From Eubacterium sp. (GTDB taxonomy: Bacteria; Bacillota; Clostridia; Oscillospirales; Acutalibacteraceae): a DNA stretch of 64,000 nt. Positions within the stretch are counted from its first letter, which is position 1. Each line of letters begins with the position of its first letter. The notes under the pieces are model-generated. The model made no database searches. It saw only the letters and a program-made list of their open reading frames with translations, and was not told the DNA's origin. Position numbers and translations under genes: made by a program. The stretch spans positions 50,667 to 114,666 of the forward strand of contig DVEP01000038.1 in NCBI GenBank assembly GCA_015655975.1, given 5' to 3'. Shown here in pieces: positions 51,925-61,398 of this stretch.

Positions 51925-52640
51925 TTCAGCAAACCTCCTTTCAAAACCTGTTTGATATGTCCTCGTATTATTTCATAGCCGTTTGTATAAATTAAAAGCA
52001 ATGCTATAAGGTATTTTCTGTGTCTTTCAAGCGTTTTTCTTTCTGCGCCGCTCCCTTTTGTCAACTCCGCCATAGGAAGTCTTTTTGTTCTTAAAAACTC
52101 CTCAAGCAGTTCGGGGTGATGTTTTGCGTATTCAATCGCTTTACTGCAAGCATTCATCGTCTTTTGCTGTTTGGGGCAGTTGTCTGCAACATCGCTCAAA
52201 GAAACGCCGAACGGCTCCATTTGACGCACAAGTTCAATTATTTCGGACTTTGTAGCGTCGCGCATTTCAAAATCTGCAATTTCGTCTTTATCATCAGGCA
52301 TACTGTTTTCAACAGATGTTTCTTTTTCTTCACTCAACATTTCAATGGACAATACACCGTTTTGCCGTTGCTCTTTTCTTGCATAGTCAATGAGCCTGTT
52401 TTTGATGAGCATAGACGCATATTTTAAAAATGAGCCTCTTGTTCTTGAATAGTTTCTGATTGCTTCATGAAAAGCTATCATTGCAATACTCAACTCATCG
52501 TCGTCCGAAGTCGGAGGTCGGTGCAAAAATTTTGAAGTTTCAGATTTTATAAACGGCATATATTCTTTTATAAGTTCGTCTGCAATTTGCATATCGCTTT
52601 TTGCAGTGTAAACTTTTTTTACTATTAAATGTTCATTCAT
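51921..52640 (-). CDS. sigI: RNA polymerase sigma factor SigI
   Basis: 239 aa alternative sigma factor of the SigI type. Region 2 is seen in DELSIAMIAFHEAIRNYSRT and FLKYASMLIKNRLIDYARKE, and the C-terminal SigI-specific part in MAELTKGSGAERKTLERHRKYL, with a helix-turn-helix. It overlaps rsgI by 4 nt. The upstream DNA has ACCCC (52738-52734) and CGTATT (52713-52708) on the coding strand, a possible autoregulated SigI promoter, but the spacing is longer than I would expect. Confidence 0.93.
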   Translation of the reverse strand: MNEHLIVKKVYTAKSDMQIADELIKEYMPFIKSETSKFLHRPPTSDDDELSIAMIAFHEAIRNYSRTRGSFLKYASMLIKNRLIDYARKEQRQNGVLSIEMLSEEKETSVENSMPDDKDEIADFEMRDATKSEIIELVRQMEPFGVSLSDVADNCPKQQKTMNACSKAIEYAKHHPELLEEFLRTKRLPMAELTKGSGAERKTLERHRKYLIALLLIYTNGYEIIRGHIKQVLKGGLLK

Positions 52641-52806
52641 ATAAATTCCTCGTAAGGTCAGAGAAGTTAAACCGCGCAGGGCTTAAATATCCTCTCCTTA
52701 TTGTAAGAATACGGTTTTGTGTGCTAAAAGAACGGGGTAATGGGTGAAAGTTTAAAACACTTTATTTTATTATAAATGATTTTAAAAGCAAAGTAAAACA
52801 AAATTA

Positions 52807-52843
52807 AACAGCCGTTGTGAAAATAAATTTCCCGACGGCTGTT
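52807..52843 (-). terminator. Terminator after the nitrilase gene
   Basis: Stem AACAGCCGTCG / CAACGGCTGTT on the minus strand followed by TAATTTTGTTTT, directly after the stop. Confidence 0.85.
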
Positions 52844-52845
52844 GT

Positions 52846-53742
52846 CTATTTGTTTCGTATAAACGGTTCTTCTTTTTTATAACTTACTAAATCTGAATAT
52901 GCATCAGGTTTTCGGTAGGCATTTCCCCATACTTCATTTTTGCGATAATTCCTAATCTTATCCATATCGAATTCTGCTATAAAAATATCTTCTGAAATAT
53001 CGTTCGCCTGTACAATTACATTGTCTTTGTATTTTCCGTTTTCATCAAATACAATAGGAGAAAAAGCACAGGAGCATCCCCAATCTTTTTGAGGATAGTT
53101 TGCCATTGCAATTCCCACCATATTTTCAAAAGCTCTTGAATTCAGTTGATTTATTCTCGCAGGATTCATATCGCATGCGTTAGGCACCAAAATAATTTCA
53201 GCGCCTTTGAGCATCAAAACACGGGCGCTTTCGGGAAATTCACGGTCAAAACAAATCATTACTCCGATTTTAATTCCCTCAAAATTGCAAACTCTAAATT
53301 CGTTTCCGCTTTGAAGCAGTTTTTCTAAAGAAAAATCACAGGTATGAACTTTTGCATAATTCAATAGTATTTTTCCGTTTCTGTCGATTATTAACGCGGT
53401 GTTTTGATATTTATCATTTGTTTTTGATAAAAAAGAAGAGCAAATTCCGATGTTGTATTTGACGGCTGTTTCTTTTATAGCGTTTACATAATCGCTTTCA
53501 ATTTCAACAGCGTTTTCAAACCATTCTTTGCGTTCTTTTTCAAAATCAGGATGAGTAGGGTTATCAAAAGCTTCACTGAAAGGGGGCGCATAGCCGTTAG
53601 ACCACATTTCAGGAAAAAGCACTATGTCAGCTTTCATGGCACTTGCTTTTTGAATATATTTAATCATTAAATTCAGATTTTTATTTTTGTCGTTCGGTAC
53701 TGCTTTTTCTTGTACCAAAGCAATTTTTATTGCAGACATCAT
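52846..53742 (-). CDS. Carbon-nitrogen hydrolase (nitrilase superfamily)
   Basis: 298 aa with the intact Glu-Lys-Cys triad: IVLFPEMWSNGY, LNYAKVHTCDF and GVMICFDREFPESARVL. Family members hydrolyse amides such as N-carbamoylputrescine, omega-amides or others; the specificity is not clear. Two ATG codons stand in tandem at the start, and AGGTG suits the second one (53739). It is followed by its own terminator and preceded by the two-gene exporter, 37 nt away. Confidence 0.9.
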   Translation of the reverse strand: MMSAIKIALVQEKAVPNDKNKNLNLMIKYIQKASAMKADIVLFPEMWSNGYAPPFSEAFDNPTHPDFEKERKEWFENAVEIESDYVNAIKETAVKYNIGICSSFLSKTNDKYQNTALIIDRNGKILLNYAKVHTCDFSLEKLLQSGNEFRVCNFEGIKIGVMICFDREFPESARVLMLKGAEIILVPNACDMNPARINQLNSRAFENMVGIAMANYPQKDWGCSCAFSPIVFDENGKYKDNVIVQANDISEDIFIAEFDMDKIRNYRKNEVWGNAYRKPDAYSDLVSYKKEEPFIRNK

Positions 53743-53779
53743 TTACACCTGTAAATCTAAAATTATTGAAATTTGATTT

Positions 53780-54265
53780 CTATTTTTTCATTTCGTAGTT
53801 TGTATCTACGATTTTTTTAGTCTGTCGTTTTTGTTCTATTTTTGCTACGATTGTTCTTGAGATGATTGCAGAAACAACAATTCCTACTGCCAAACCCACT
53901 GTTACAAGCGCAGTGTCAATGCCTTTGCTTTTGAACATTTCTCCGTCTTTTTCAAGAAGGGCAGACATTGTATAGTACAAAGAACCTCCGGGAATAAGCG
54001 GTATGATTCCTGTAACTAAAAAAATATTTACTGGTGATTTTAATATTCTTGCCATAATTTCGGAGTAAACATAGACAATGAAAGCCGCAATGAAGTTTGC
54101 AAAAAACAGGCTGTTGAATATGTGAAAAATAATCAGATAAACAATCCAGCCGAGAGAACCGCCCAAAGTTGAAGCAACTACATTTCTTTTGCTGACTCTG
54201 AAATATATGGAAAAACCGAGTGTGCCTATGCCTGCGGTGATTACTTGTATAATTTCCTGTTTCAA
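53780..54265 (-). CDS. ThrE-type threonine/serine exporter, small subunit (DUF3815)
   Basis: 161 aa membrane protein with four to five hydrophobic segments; the SAIISRTIVAKIEQ and GGSLGWIVYLIIF regions match the C-terminal half of ThrE proteins. In many Firmicutes ThrE is split into two genes and this is the smaller one. It overlaps its larger partner by 4 nt. Export of threonine or serine is the known role of the family; the actual substrate is not shown by sequence. Confidence 0.87.
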   Translation of the reverse strand: MKQEIIQVITAGIGTLGFSIYFRVSKRNVVASTLGGSLGWIVYLIIFHIFNSLFFANFIAAFIVYVYSEIMARILKSPVNIFLVTGIIPLIPGGSLYYTMSALLEKDGEMFKSKGIDTALVTVGLAVGIVVSAIISRTIVAKIEQKRQTKKIVDTNYEMKK

Positions 54266-55029
54266 ACAAAATCACCTCCGAAAAGCACGAAGGAAAGACC
54301 GAAGCCCGCCGCAATAGCAACTGTTATGAGCGCCGCTTCAATCAGTTTGTACAGTCCTGTAACTATATCTCGTGTGAACATTTCTTTGACGCTGTTTACT
54401 ACAATAAGACCCGGAATGAAGAGCATTATATCTCCGATGATTACTTTGTCAACATTGTTTCCGAAACCGAAATGTGTGAATAAAATCGCTATACAACCCG
54501 AGAAAAGACTTGCAACAAATGTATATACAACGCCGTTGATATTTCTCAGTTTAAAGTTGTAGTCCATAAAATAAATTGCTATCGCAGTAGTTGCGGCGGC
54601 AAGACCGTCGAGCAAACTTCCGCCGAAAAAAACAGCGAAACCGCCTGCCGCAAGCATATATCCCAAGCATTTGATGAGAATGTTTGACTTCGGCTTGTTA
54701 TAGTTTGTTAAATGTTTTGTAATCTCCGATATTTCAGGCTTTTCAACACAAATTTTTCTTGAATATGCGTTCAATTCTTCCAACTTTCCAAGGTCTGTTG
54801 CAGTAGATGTAATTCTGACAGACTGAGTGAAGTGGTGGTTTGCCTTGTCTTTGATTGTAACTACGATTAAAGACGCTACTGCATAAACTTCGCAGGAAAC
54901 AAAACCGTAGGCAAAACAAATTCTTCTGATTGTGTCCTCTACACGCTGTGCCTCTGCTCCCGTTTGCACTAAACGACGCCCAATTTCAAGCACATTTTCG
55001 AGAAATTCCTCGCTTTCGGATTTTGTCAT
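54262..55029 (-). CDS. ThrE-type threonine/serine exporter, large subunit (DUF1212)
   Basis: 255 aa. The N-terminal cytoplasmic part carries LENVLEIGRRLVQTGAEAQR and RVEDTIRRICFAYGF, the DUF1212 hallmark, followed by five membrane segments. AGGAGG precedes the start. Stop and start overlap with the small subunit, so both form one exporter complex. It belongs to the minus-strand group of ThrE, nitrilase and others. Confidence 0.9.
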   Translation of the reverse strand: MTKSESEEFLENVLEIGRRLVQTGAEAQRVEDTIRRICFAYGFVSCEVYAVASLIVVTIKDKANHHFTQSVRITSTATDLGKLEELNAYSRKICVEKPEISEITKHLTNYNKPKSNILIKCLGYMLAAGGFAVFFGGSLLDGLAAATTAIAIYFMDYNFKLRNINGVVYTFVASLFSGCIAILFTHFGFGNNVDKVIIGDIMLFIPGLIVVNSVKEMFTRDIVTGLYKLIEAALITVAIAAGFGLSFVLFGGDFV

Positions 55030-55165
55030 ATTAAACGCCTCCTTGTACCTTCATTTTTTCAAAATAAATATAACACAGCAACAGTATGAGGTCAATCTGA
55101 ATTTTGCAAGAAAACATTGTATTTTTAATACTTTTATTCGGTGTTCTTATATTTTACTTTTCGCT

Positions 55166-55831
55166 TTATTTTACTCGTGCTTCCAATCTGTAAATCGGGA
55201 AGCCGTCGTCTGAAAATTTCTTTTCATATTCTGTGACAATATTGCCTTCAAAGTCGCTGTTGTGCAAGTCTAAAGAGATGTTGCTGAGTTCAAAACCGTT
55301 TTTTGAAAATTCTTCTATAGAGTATTCAAAAAAGTGCATATTGTCTGTTTTTTGAAAAATAGGAGCGTTTTCTTTAAGCAGTTTTTTGTAGATTTCTAAA
55401 AATCTGCCGTTTGTAAGTCGATGCGCCGCATACTTTTTCTTCGGAAAAGGACAGGAAAAATTCAAAAATATTGTTTCAATACTGTTTTTCTCAATATATG
55501 ACAATAAATACTCTGCCGATGTATTTAAAAATTTAATGTTTTTCAGTCCTTCGTTTTTTGCTTTTTCACAGCCGACAACTATTACATTTTTCACTTTTTC
55601 AACGCATATTATATTTGCATTTGGATTTTGTTTTGCAAACCGGCAACCAAAACCTCCGCAGCCGCAGCCTACTTCAAGATAAATCGGATTGTCATTGCCG
55701 AATATACTTTTAAAATCTATGATTTTTTCTTCACTTTCGTTATAGTTAAGATTTTCTCTTCTTGGAGAAAACAAAAAGTCGCTCACTGCTTCAAGTCTTT
55801 CTTCCAAGTTTTTCTTGTGTCTCATTCTCAT
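55166..55831 (-). CDS. trmB: tRNA (guanine-N7-)-methyltransferase
   Basis: 221 aa SAM-dependent enzyme that makes m7G46 in tRNA. The SAM motif is PIYLEVGCGCGGFGCRFAKQ; the typical FLNFSCPFPKKKYAAHRLT replaces the usual NFxDPWPKxxHxxRR element, with Cys for Asp in that motif. The C-terminal TEYEKKFSDDGFPIYRLEA is standard. It is monocistronic on the minus strand. Confidence 0.92.
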   Translation of the reverse strand: MRMRHKKNLEERLEAVSDFLFSPRRENLNYNESEEKIIDFKSIFGNDNPIYLEVGCGCGGFGCRFAKQNPNANIICVEKVKNVIVVGCEKAKNEGLKNIKFLNTSAEYLLSYIEKNSIETIFLNFSCPFPKKKYAAHRLTNGRFLEIYKKLLKENAPIFQKTDNMHFFEYSIEEFSKNGFELSNISLDLHNSDFEGNIVTEYEKKFSDDGFPIYRLEARVK

Positions 55832-55960
55832 GTTTTTTGCACCGCCTTTTTTATGAATTGATTATATATTAAATCAGATTGTTTATCAATCGTAAATATA
55901 AATTATAATTATAAAAAATATTTAGAAATACAGTATAAAAACAGTAAAAAATCGAATAAA

Positions 55961-55989
55961 AAAACACGCTGTTTAAAGCGTGTTTTTAC
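55961..55989 (-). terminator. Terminator of the rsmD-coaD group
   Basis: Stem AAAACACGCT / AGCGTGTTTT with loop GTTTAA and A-run on the plus strand that becomes a T run on the minus strand. Confidence 0.88.
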
Positions 55990-56009
55990 AAAAAATGTTT
56001 GATTTAAAA

Positions 56010-56576
56010 TCAGTTGTTTGAGCCTCTGTTTTGAGATTCGCAGATACCTTTTCTTATTCTTCTTACATCTGTAAGCGCTTTGTAAAGAGAAGAGTCAATC
56101 TCAAGCAATGTTTCGTCGGCATAGTTGTTGACTGCCATCAAAATTTCCTTGCTCTTTTGCTGAGCGGAAGCAACCATTTCGTTTGCCTGTGTTGTTGCGT
56201 TTGAAAGAATTTCGGAAGCCTGATTTTTTGCTTCGTTGAGACCGTTTTGAGCAGTTTCTTTTGCTTCGTTTATGATTTGAGCGGCTTCAGCTTGAGCGGT
56301 TTTTGTGATTTCATCTCTTGCAACAAGTTCTCTTGCCTGTTCCTGAGCCTGTCTGATTGTATCGGCAGCTTCTTTTTTTGCAGATTCAATAATATTGTTT
56401 TTTGAGTCAACAATCGCTTTAGCCTGTTTTGTTTCCTGAGGCGTATTAAGACGAATGTCCTCAATAATTCTTTTTATTTTATCTACATCTACTAAACTTT
56501 TTTTAGTCATCGGCATACTTGTAGCGTCATCAAGTACATCTTCAAGGTCTTCAAGTAAAATATCGGTATTCGTCAT
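56010..56576 (-). CDS. Coiled-coil protein downstream of coaD
   Basis: 188 aa, almost wholly alpha-helical. A long run rich in Ala, Glu, Gln and Lys (about 55-150) gives a coiled coil reminiscent of ATP synthase b subunits or DivIVA-like proteins, and the end has three basic residues near RRIRKG. No membrane segment is seen. It follows coaD by one nt, so they are translated together. Proteins of this type occur beside coaD in Clostridia, from memory, and are poorly studied; a scaffold role is inference. Confidence 0.8.
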   Translation of the reverse strand: MTNTDILLEDLEDVLDDATSMPMTKKSLVDVDKIKRIIEDIRLNTPQETKQAKAIVDSKNNIIESAKKEAADTIRQAQEQARELVARDEITKTAQAEAAQIINEAKETAQNGLNEAKNQASEILSNATTQANEMVASAQQKSKEILMAVNNYADETLLEIDSSLYKALTDVRRIRKGICESQNRGSNN

Positions 56577-56577
56577 T

Positions 56578-57063
56578 TTAAACTTCTCCTTTACATCTTA
56601 AATAAATATCATTTGCAATTTCTTTGGGAACAAACATTGAAATGTCGCCTCCCAAAGTACAAACTTCCTTTACCATACTGCTTGACAAAAACATATTTTC
56701 TGCACGCGCAGTTAAAAAAACTGTTTCAATAGCAGGGTAAAGACTTTTGTTTGTAAGCGCTTGTTGAAATTCGTAGTCAAAATCGGAAACAGCTCGCAGT
56801 CCTTTGACTATTGCCGTAGCACCGTGGCTTTTTGCGTAGTCAACAAGCAAACCGTCGCAAATATCAATTTCAACATTTTCTTTTTTTATGCAACGCTTGA
56901 GAAGGTCTATTCTTTCATCAAGCGAAAAAAGCGGATTGTTCTTAGAACTGTTGACCGTAACAAGAACGGTTACAGTGTCAAAAATGTCGGCAGCTCTGTG
57001 AATGATGTCTAAATGACCGAGTGTAACGGGGTCAAAACTGCCGGGATAAAGTGCAAGTTTCAA
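56578..57063 (-). CDS. coaD: Phosphopantetheine adenylyltransferase
   Basis: 161 aa enzyme for the fourth step of CoA synthesis. The nucleotidyltransferase signature YPGSFDPVTLGHLDIIHRAA (residues 5-24) includes the T/HxGH motif, and SSSMVKEVCTLGGDIS near the C-terminus is conserved. It is 2 nt downstream of rsmD, the common rsmD-coaD pairing. Confidence 0.96.
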   Translation of the reverse strand: MKLALYPGSFDPVTLGHLDIIHRAADIFDTVTVLVTVNSSKNNPLFSLDERIDLLKRCIKKENVEIDICDGLLVDYAKSHGATAIVKGLRAVSDFDYEFQQALTNKSLYPAIETVFLTARAENMFLSSSMVKEVCTLGGDISMFVPKEIANDIYLRCKGEV

Positions 57064-57065
57064 AA

Positions 57066-57608
57066 CTAACTTTCCTTTCGGTAAACAGTTATTTTTGTTT
57101 TACCGTACTTTTTTTCTTTAATGATTTTTAAATCGCTTAAATCGTTCGGCAAACTTTCGCTGAAATCTGTTTCGCAGATGACCAAAGCGTTTTCTGTCAA
57201 AACATTGCTGATTTTTGCCAAAGTTTTTTGAGCCAAACCGTTTTTGTACGGCGGGTCAACAAAGACAATGTCAAATTTGTTGTTTCTTGAAAGAAAAGAA
57301 ACAGCGTCTGCTAAAATGACTGTACTTTCGTTTTCAAATTTACAGTTTTTGACATTTTGCTCAATTATTGTTTTTGCGTTTCGGTCGGTTTCAATGAAAG
57401 TGCAGTGTTTAGCACCTCTGGAAATTGCTTCAATTCCCATTTGCCCCGAGCCTGCGAAAAGGTCAAGCACATTTTTGTCTTCAAGTTCAAATTGAATCAT
57501 ACTGAAAACTGCCTCTTTTACACTTTCAGAAGTGGGACGGGTGATGTCCGCACCCTCGAGTGTTGCAAGTTTTCTGCCTCGTGCCGAACCTGTAATAACT
57601 CTCATCAT
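57066..57608 (-). CDS. rsmD: 16S rRNA (guanine966-N2)-methyltransferase
   Basis: About 180 aa. The core begins MRVITGSARGRKLATLEG; SAM-binding is in NVLDLFAGSGQMGIEAISRG and the catalytic motif reads FVDPPYKNG (DPPY variant of NPPY). An ATG pair stands at 57608 and 57605 with AAGGA upstream, so the longer frame to 57668 is rejected as start. Cotranscribed with coaD and the coiled-coil gene. Confidence 0.94.
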   Translation of the reverse strand: MMRVITGSARGRKLATLEGADITRPTSESVKEAVFSMIQFELEDKNVLDLFAGSGQMGIEAISRGAKHCTFIETDRNAKTIIEQNVKNCKFENESTVILADAVSFLSRNNKFDIVFVDPPYKNGLAQKTLAKISNVLTENALVICETDFSESLPNDLSDLKIIKEKKYGKTKITVYRKES

Positions 57609-57692
57609 TTGGCATCGTTCCTTATATATTTCGAACATTATTATAACTATATTATAACATTTAGTCAAGTTAATAATTATTTGTTAATAAAA

Positions 57693-59510
57693 TCAATTAA
57701 AATGTTTAAAAATATCTTCGGCATTTTTTTTGCTTATTCCCTGAACCGCTGAAAGTTCTTCTACAGACGCAGATTTGACGGAAGAAATTGTTTTAAAGTG
57801 TTTTAAAAGCGATTTTGCTTTTTTTTCGCCTATTCCGTCTATTTCAAGCAGAGACGAGGAAAAAGAATTTTTTTTGTGCTTTTTTCTGTGGTATGTTATC
57901 GCAAATCTGTGCACTTCTTCCTGTATGGAAGATACAAGCGTAAATGCGTTTCTTTTGTAGTTGATTTCAATTTCTCCGCCCGATGTTGCTATTGCTCGTG
58001 TTCGGTGTTTGTTGTCTTTTACCATTCCGAAAACGGGAATGTCAAGTTTCATTGATTTGATGACGGGTAAAACTGCGTTTACCTGAGGCTGACCGCCGTC
58101 AAGAAGAATCAGGTCGGGCTTTATTGCAAATGTCGAGTCTGTTCCCTGTTCGGATTTGTAGTGTTCAAACCGTCTTGTCAAAACCTCGTTCATAGAACCG
58201 ACATCGTTTTGACCGTCAAAACCTTTTATACTGAAACGCTTGTATGCTTTTTTCATAGGTCTGCCGTTGTGGAAAACGACCATACCCGCAACATTGTCTG
58301 CACCGAATGTGTGAGAAATATCGTAACTTTCAATATATTCGGGAGGAGAGGGAAGATTGAGCAGTTCGGCAAGTTCCGACAAAGCCTGCATCTCTTTTCC
58401 GAGTCTTCCCTGATATTGCGCTATATGTTCGTTTGCGTTTGATTTACACATTGACAGTATGGCAAGATGTTCGCCTTTTTGAGGGTGGATAAATGTAACT
58501 TTTCCGCCTTTTTTTTCTTCTAAAAACTGTTGCAGAAGTTCTTCGTCTTCTATTTCTCCGTCAACTGAAATTCTTGACGGCACTTTGTTTCTCATTGAAT
58601 AGTAGCGTTCTATAAGTTCTGCTCTTGCGTGCGCCTCGTTCTCGTCTTTTTCGAGTATGAAATGTTCGCTGTCAGTCAGTCTGAAGTTTTCAAAACGAAT
58701 TACTTCAAAGCACATTTTCTTTGCGCCGTAGGAGATTGCAAAAACATCTTCCTCTTTCGCATTAATTTTTACTACTTTCTGTTTTTCTTCAAGATTTTTG
58801 ATTGCTTTTATTCTGTCGCGCAGTTTTGCCGCTTCTTCAAATCGGAGATTTTCTGACAATTCATTCATCTCTTGAGTCATTTCTTTAACGGCTTTTACAC
58901 TTCCGCCTTTTAAAAATGAAACGGCGTCGCTGACATTTCTATTGTACTCTTCTTTTGAAATTCTGCCTGCGCACGGTGCGCTGCAAATATTCATAAATCC
59001 GTTGAGACAGGGACGCGATTTTTTGTAGTCGCGCGGAAACTGCTTGTTGCAGCGAGGAAGTTTGAAAATTTTAAGCGTTTCGTCAACTGCTGTTTTTACG
59101 GAGTATGTCGATGTGTACGGACCTATGTAGGTCGCGTTGTCATTTTCGATTTTTTTGCACTCCGAAATTTTCGGAAATTCGCCTTTTGTGATTTTTATAT
59201 AGTTGTAGCCTTTGTCGTCTTTGAGCAAAATGTTGTACTTCGGCTGATGTTGTTTTATGAGCGAACATTCGAGGACTAACGCTTCAAATTCGCTGTCGCA
59301 GAGGATATAGTCGAAATCGTCTGCATTTTCCACCATTCGTATGACTTTCAATGAGTGGTTTGTATGACTGCCGAAATATGAGGAAACTCTGTTTTTTAAC
59401 GCTTTGGCTTTGCCGATGTATATTATTTTTTTGTCTTTGTTTTTCATAATATAGACGCCGGGCTGAAGCGGGAGCGCCATTGCTTTTTTTCTGAGTTCTT
59501 TTTCTGTCAT
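57693..59510 (-). CDS. uvrC: Excinuclease ABC subunit C
   Basis: 605 aa nucleotide excision repair nuclease making the dual incisions. The N-terminal GIY-YIG domain has GVYIMKNKDKKIIYIGKAK; a UvrB-interacting UVR motif follows near 208-240; the C-terminal RNase H-like nuclease holds ESYDISHTFG and LILLDGGQPQV; two helix-hairpin-helix motifs end the protein (IDGIGEKKAKSLLKHF and VQGISKKNAEDI). AAAGGAA precedes the ATG. No LexA box is seen before it. Confidence 0.97.
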   Translation of the reverse strand: MTEKELRKKAMALPLQPGVYIMKNKDKKIIYIGKAKALKNRVSSYFGSHTNHSLKVIRMVENADDFDYILCDSEFEALVLECSLIKQHQPKYNILLKDDKGYNYIKITKGEFPKISECKKIENDNATYIGPYTSTYSVKTAVDETLKIFKLPRCNKQFPRDYKKSRPCLNGFMNICSAPCAGRISKEEYNRNVSDAVSFLKGGSVKAVKEMTQEMNELSENLRFEEAAKLRDRIKAIKNLEEKQKVVKINAKEEDVFAISYGAKKMCFEVIRFENFRLTDSEHFILEKDENEAHARAELIERYYSMRNKVPSRISVDGEIEDEELLQQFLEEKKGGKVTFIHPQKGEHLAILSMCKSNANEHIAQYQGRLGKEMQALSELAELLNLPSPPEYIESYDISHTFGADNVAGMVVFHNGRPMKKAYKRFSIKGFDGQNDVGSMNEVLTRRFEHYKSEQGTDSTFAIKPDLILLDGGQPQVNAVLPVIKSMKLDIPVFGMVKDNKHRTRAIATSGGEIEINYKRNAFTLVSSIQEEVHRFAITYHRKKHKKNSFSSSLLEIDGIGEKKAKSLLKHFKTISSVKSASVEELSAVQGISKKNAEDIFKHFN

Positions 59511-59575
59511 ATAGCAAATTTCCTTTCAAATCTCATTTAATTTTAGCATAAATACGCATTGTTGACAATTATTAA

Positions 59576-59604
59576 TTGACAGTAAAACAAATTAATTATA
59601 TAAT
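59576..59604 (+). promoter_or_regulatory. Consensus promoter of ilvD
   Basis: -35 TTGACA at 59576-59581 and -10 TATAAT at 59599-59604, 17 bp spacer, both perfect. The distance to the ATG is about 30 nt, too short for a T-box or leader attenuator. Confidence 0.85.
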
Positions 59605-59633
59605 TATTACAGATTTTTAAGGAGGTTTTTGTT

Positions 59634-61292
59634 ATGAGAAGCGACAGAATAACAAAAGGTATAAATGCGGCTCCGCAAAGAGCGTTACTTCACGCTCTGG
59701 GTCTTACGGATGAAGAAATAGGTAAACCGCTTATAGGTATAGTAAGCTCGGCAAATGAAATAGTTCCGGGTCATATGAATATAGACAAAGTTGTAGAAGC
59801 AGTTAAGCAGGGCGTTGCTCTTGCAGGCGGCGTACCGATAGTTTTCCCCGCTATTGCAGTGTGCGACGGAATAGCAATGGGACATGAGGGTATGAAATAT
59901 TCTCTTGTAACAAGAGAGTTGATTGCAGACTCAACAGAGGCAATGGCAACTGCTCATCCGTTCGACGGTCTTGTAATGGTGCCGAACTGCGATAAAAATG
60001 TACCCGGTCTTTTGATGGCTGCCGCAAGGCTTAATATTCCGAGCATTTTTGTTTCGGGCGGTCCTATGCTTGCCGGCATACAAAACGGCTGCAAAATCAG
60101 TTATTCAAATGTTTCAGAGGCTGTTTCTGAGTTTAAAACAGGTAAAATAGACGAAAAACAACTGAACGAATTTGAAAACAAAGCTTGTCCGACCTGCGGT
60201 TCCTGTTCGGGTATGTTTACTGCAAACAGTATGAACTGTTTAACAGAAGTTCTCGGTATGGGACTTTCGGGCAACGGTACAATTCCGGCTGTATATTCTG
60301 CAAGACTTCAGCTTGCTAAACGAGCAGGTATGCAGATAATGGAACTTGTTAAAAATGACATTAAACCACGCGATATTATGACAAAAGAGGCATTTTTAAA
60401 TGCGCTCACTATTGATATGGCGCTTGGCTGTTCAACAAACAGTATGCTTCACATTCCTGCTATCGCTCACGAGTGCGGAATTAAACTTGACCTTGATGTT
60501 GCAAATGAAATTTCAGAAAAAACACCGAATCTTTGCCATCTTGCACCTGCAGGTTCAAACTATATTGAAGAACTCAATGAAGCAGGCGGAATTTATGCCG
60601 TAATGAATGAAATTTCAAAACTCGGTCTTATACATAAAGACATCATCACCTGTACGGGTAAAACAGTCGGAGAAAATATTGAAGGCAGAGAAATTCTCGA
60701 CGAAAACATCATCAGACCTATTACAAATCCGTTCAGTAAAACAGGCGGTATAGCAGTTCTCAAAGGCAATTTGGCACCTGACGGTTCTGTTGTAAAACGC
60801 TCTGCCGTTGCTCCTGAAATGATGAAACATTCGGGCAAAGCGAGAGTTTTTGACTGCGAAGAAGACGCGCTTTCTGCAATATATAACGGAAAAATCAATG
60901 CCGGCGAAGTTGTTGTCATTCGTTACGAAGGTCCGAAAGGCGGACCGGGTATGAGAGAAATGCTCAACCCGACTTCTGCAATAATGGGAAGCGGACTCGG
61001 AAACTCTGTTGCACTCATTACCGACGGCAGATTTTCGGGCGCTACAAGAGGTGCGGCTATCGGCCATGTTTCTCCTGAAGCGGCTGTTTGCGGCAATATT
61101 GCACTTGTTGAAGAGGGCGATATTATCAAAATTGATATTCCGAACCATTCAATAAATGTTCTTGTTTCCGACGAAGTTCTTGAACAGAGAAGAAAAGAGT
61201 GGAAACCCCGTGAGCCGAAAATTACAACAGGCTATCTTTCAAGATATGCAAAACTTGTAACTTCAGGTGCGTCGGGCGCAGTTCTTGACTGA
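59634..61292 (+). CDS. ilvD: Dihydroxy-acid dehydratase
   Basis: 552 aa Fe-S dehydratase of branched-chain amino acid and pantothenate synthesis. Cluster Cys lie in VPNCDKNVPG and CPTCGSCSGMFTANSMNC; later motifs PKGGPGMREMLNP and ALITDGRFSGATRG are typical. AAGGAGG precedes the ATG. It stands alone, without ilvB, ilvC or leu genes. A terminator follows. Confidence 0.97.
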   Translation: MRSDRITKGINAAPQRALLHALGLTDEEIGKPLIGIVSSANEIVPGHMNIDKVVEAVKQGVALAGGVPIVFPAIAVCDGIAMGHEGMKYSLVTRELIADSTEAMATAHPFDGLVMVPNCDKNVPGLLMAAARLNIPSIFVSGGPMLAGIQNGCKISYSNVSEAVSEFKTGKIDEKQLNEFENKACPTCGSCSGMFTANSMNCLTEVLGMGLSGNGTIPAVYSARLQLAKRAGMQIMELVKNDIKPRDIMTKEAFLNALTIDMALGCSTNSMLHIPAIAHECGIKLDLDVANEISEKTPNLCHLAPAGSNYIEELNEAGGIYAVMNEISKLGLIHKDIITCTGKTVGENIEGREILDENIIRPITNPFSKTGGIAVLKGNLAPDGSVVKRSAVAPEMMKHSGKARVFDCEEDALSAIYNGKINAGEVVVIRYEGPKGGPGMREMLNPTSAIMGSGLGNSVALITDGRFSGATRGAAIGHVSPEAAVCGNIALVEEGDIIKIDIPNHSINVLVSDEVLEQRRKEWKPREPKITTGYLSRYAKLVTSGASGAVLD

Positions 61293-61334
61293 TTGTTTAA
61301 CTGACTTGACTTGAAATAAGATAATATAATTTAT

Positions 61335-61389
61335 AAGCACCTTTTAGGCTTGTGAGTCGAAAACGCATCGTCAAAAAGGTGCTTTTTTG
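61335..61389 (+). terminator. Terminator of ilvD
   Basis: Stem AAGCACCTTTT (61335-61345) / AAAAGGTGCTT (61374-61384) then a T run. The GNAT ATG lies only 10 nt beyond. Confidence 0.85.
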
Positions 61390-61398
61390 GTAAAAAAT

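Noticed and set aside
53780..55029. Single broken ThrE gene instead of two
   Set aside because: The two frames overlap by ATGA with proper starts, and split ThrE pairs are a normal form in Firmicutes.
59511..59633. T-box or leader attenuator before ilvD
   Set aside because: The consensus promoter ends only 29 nt before the ATG; the leader is too short.
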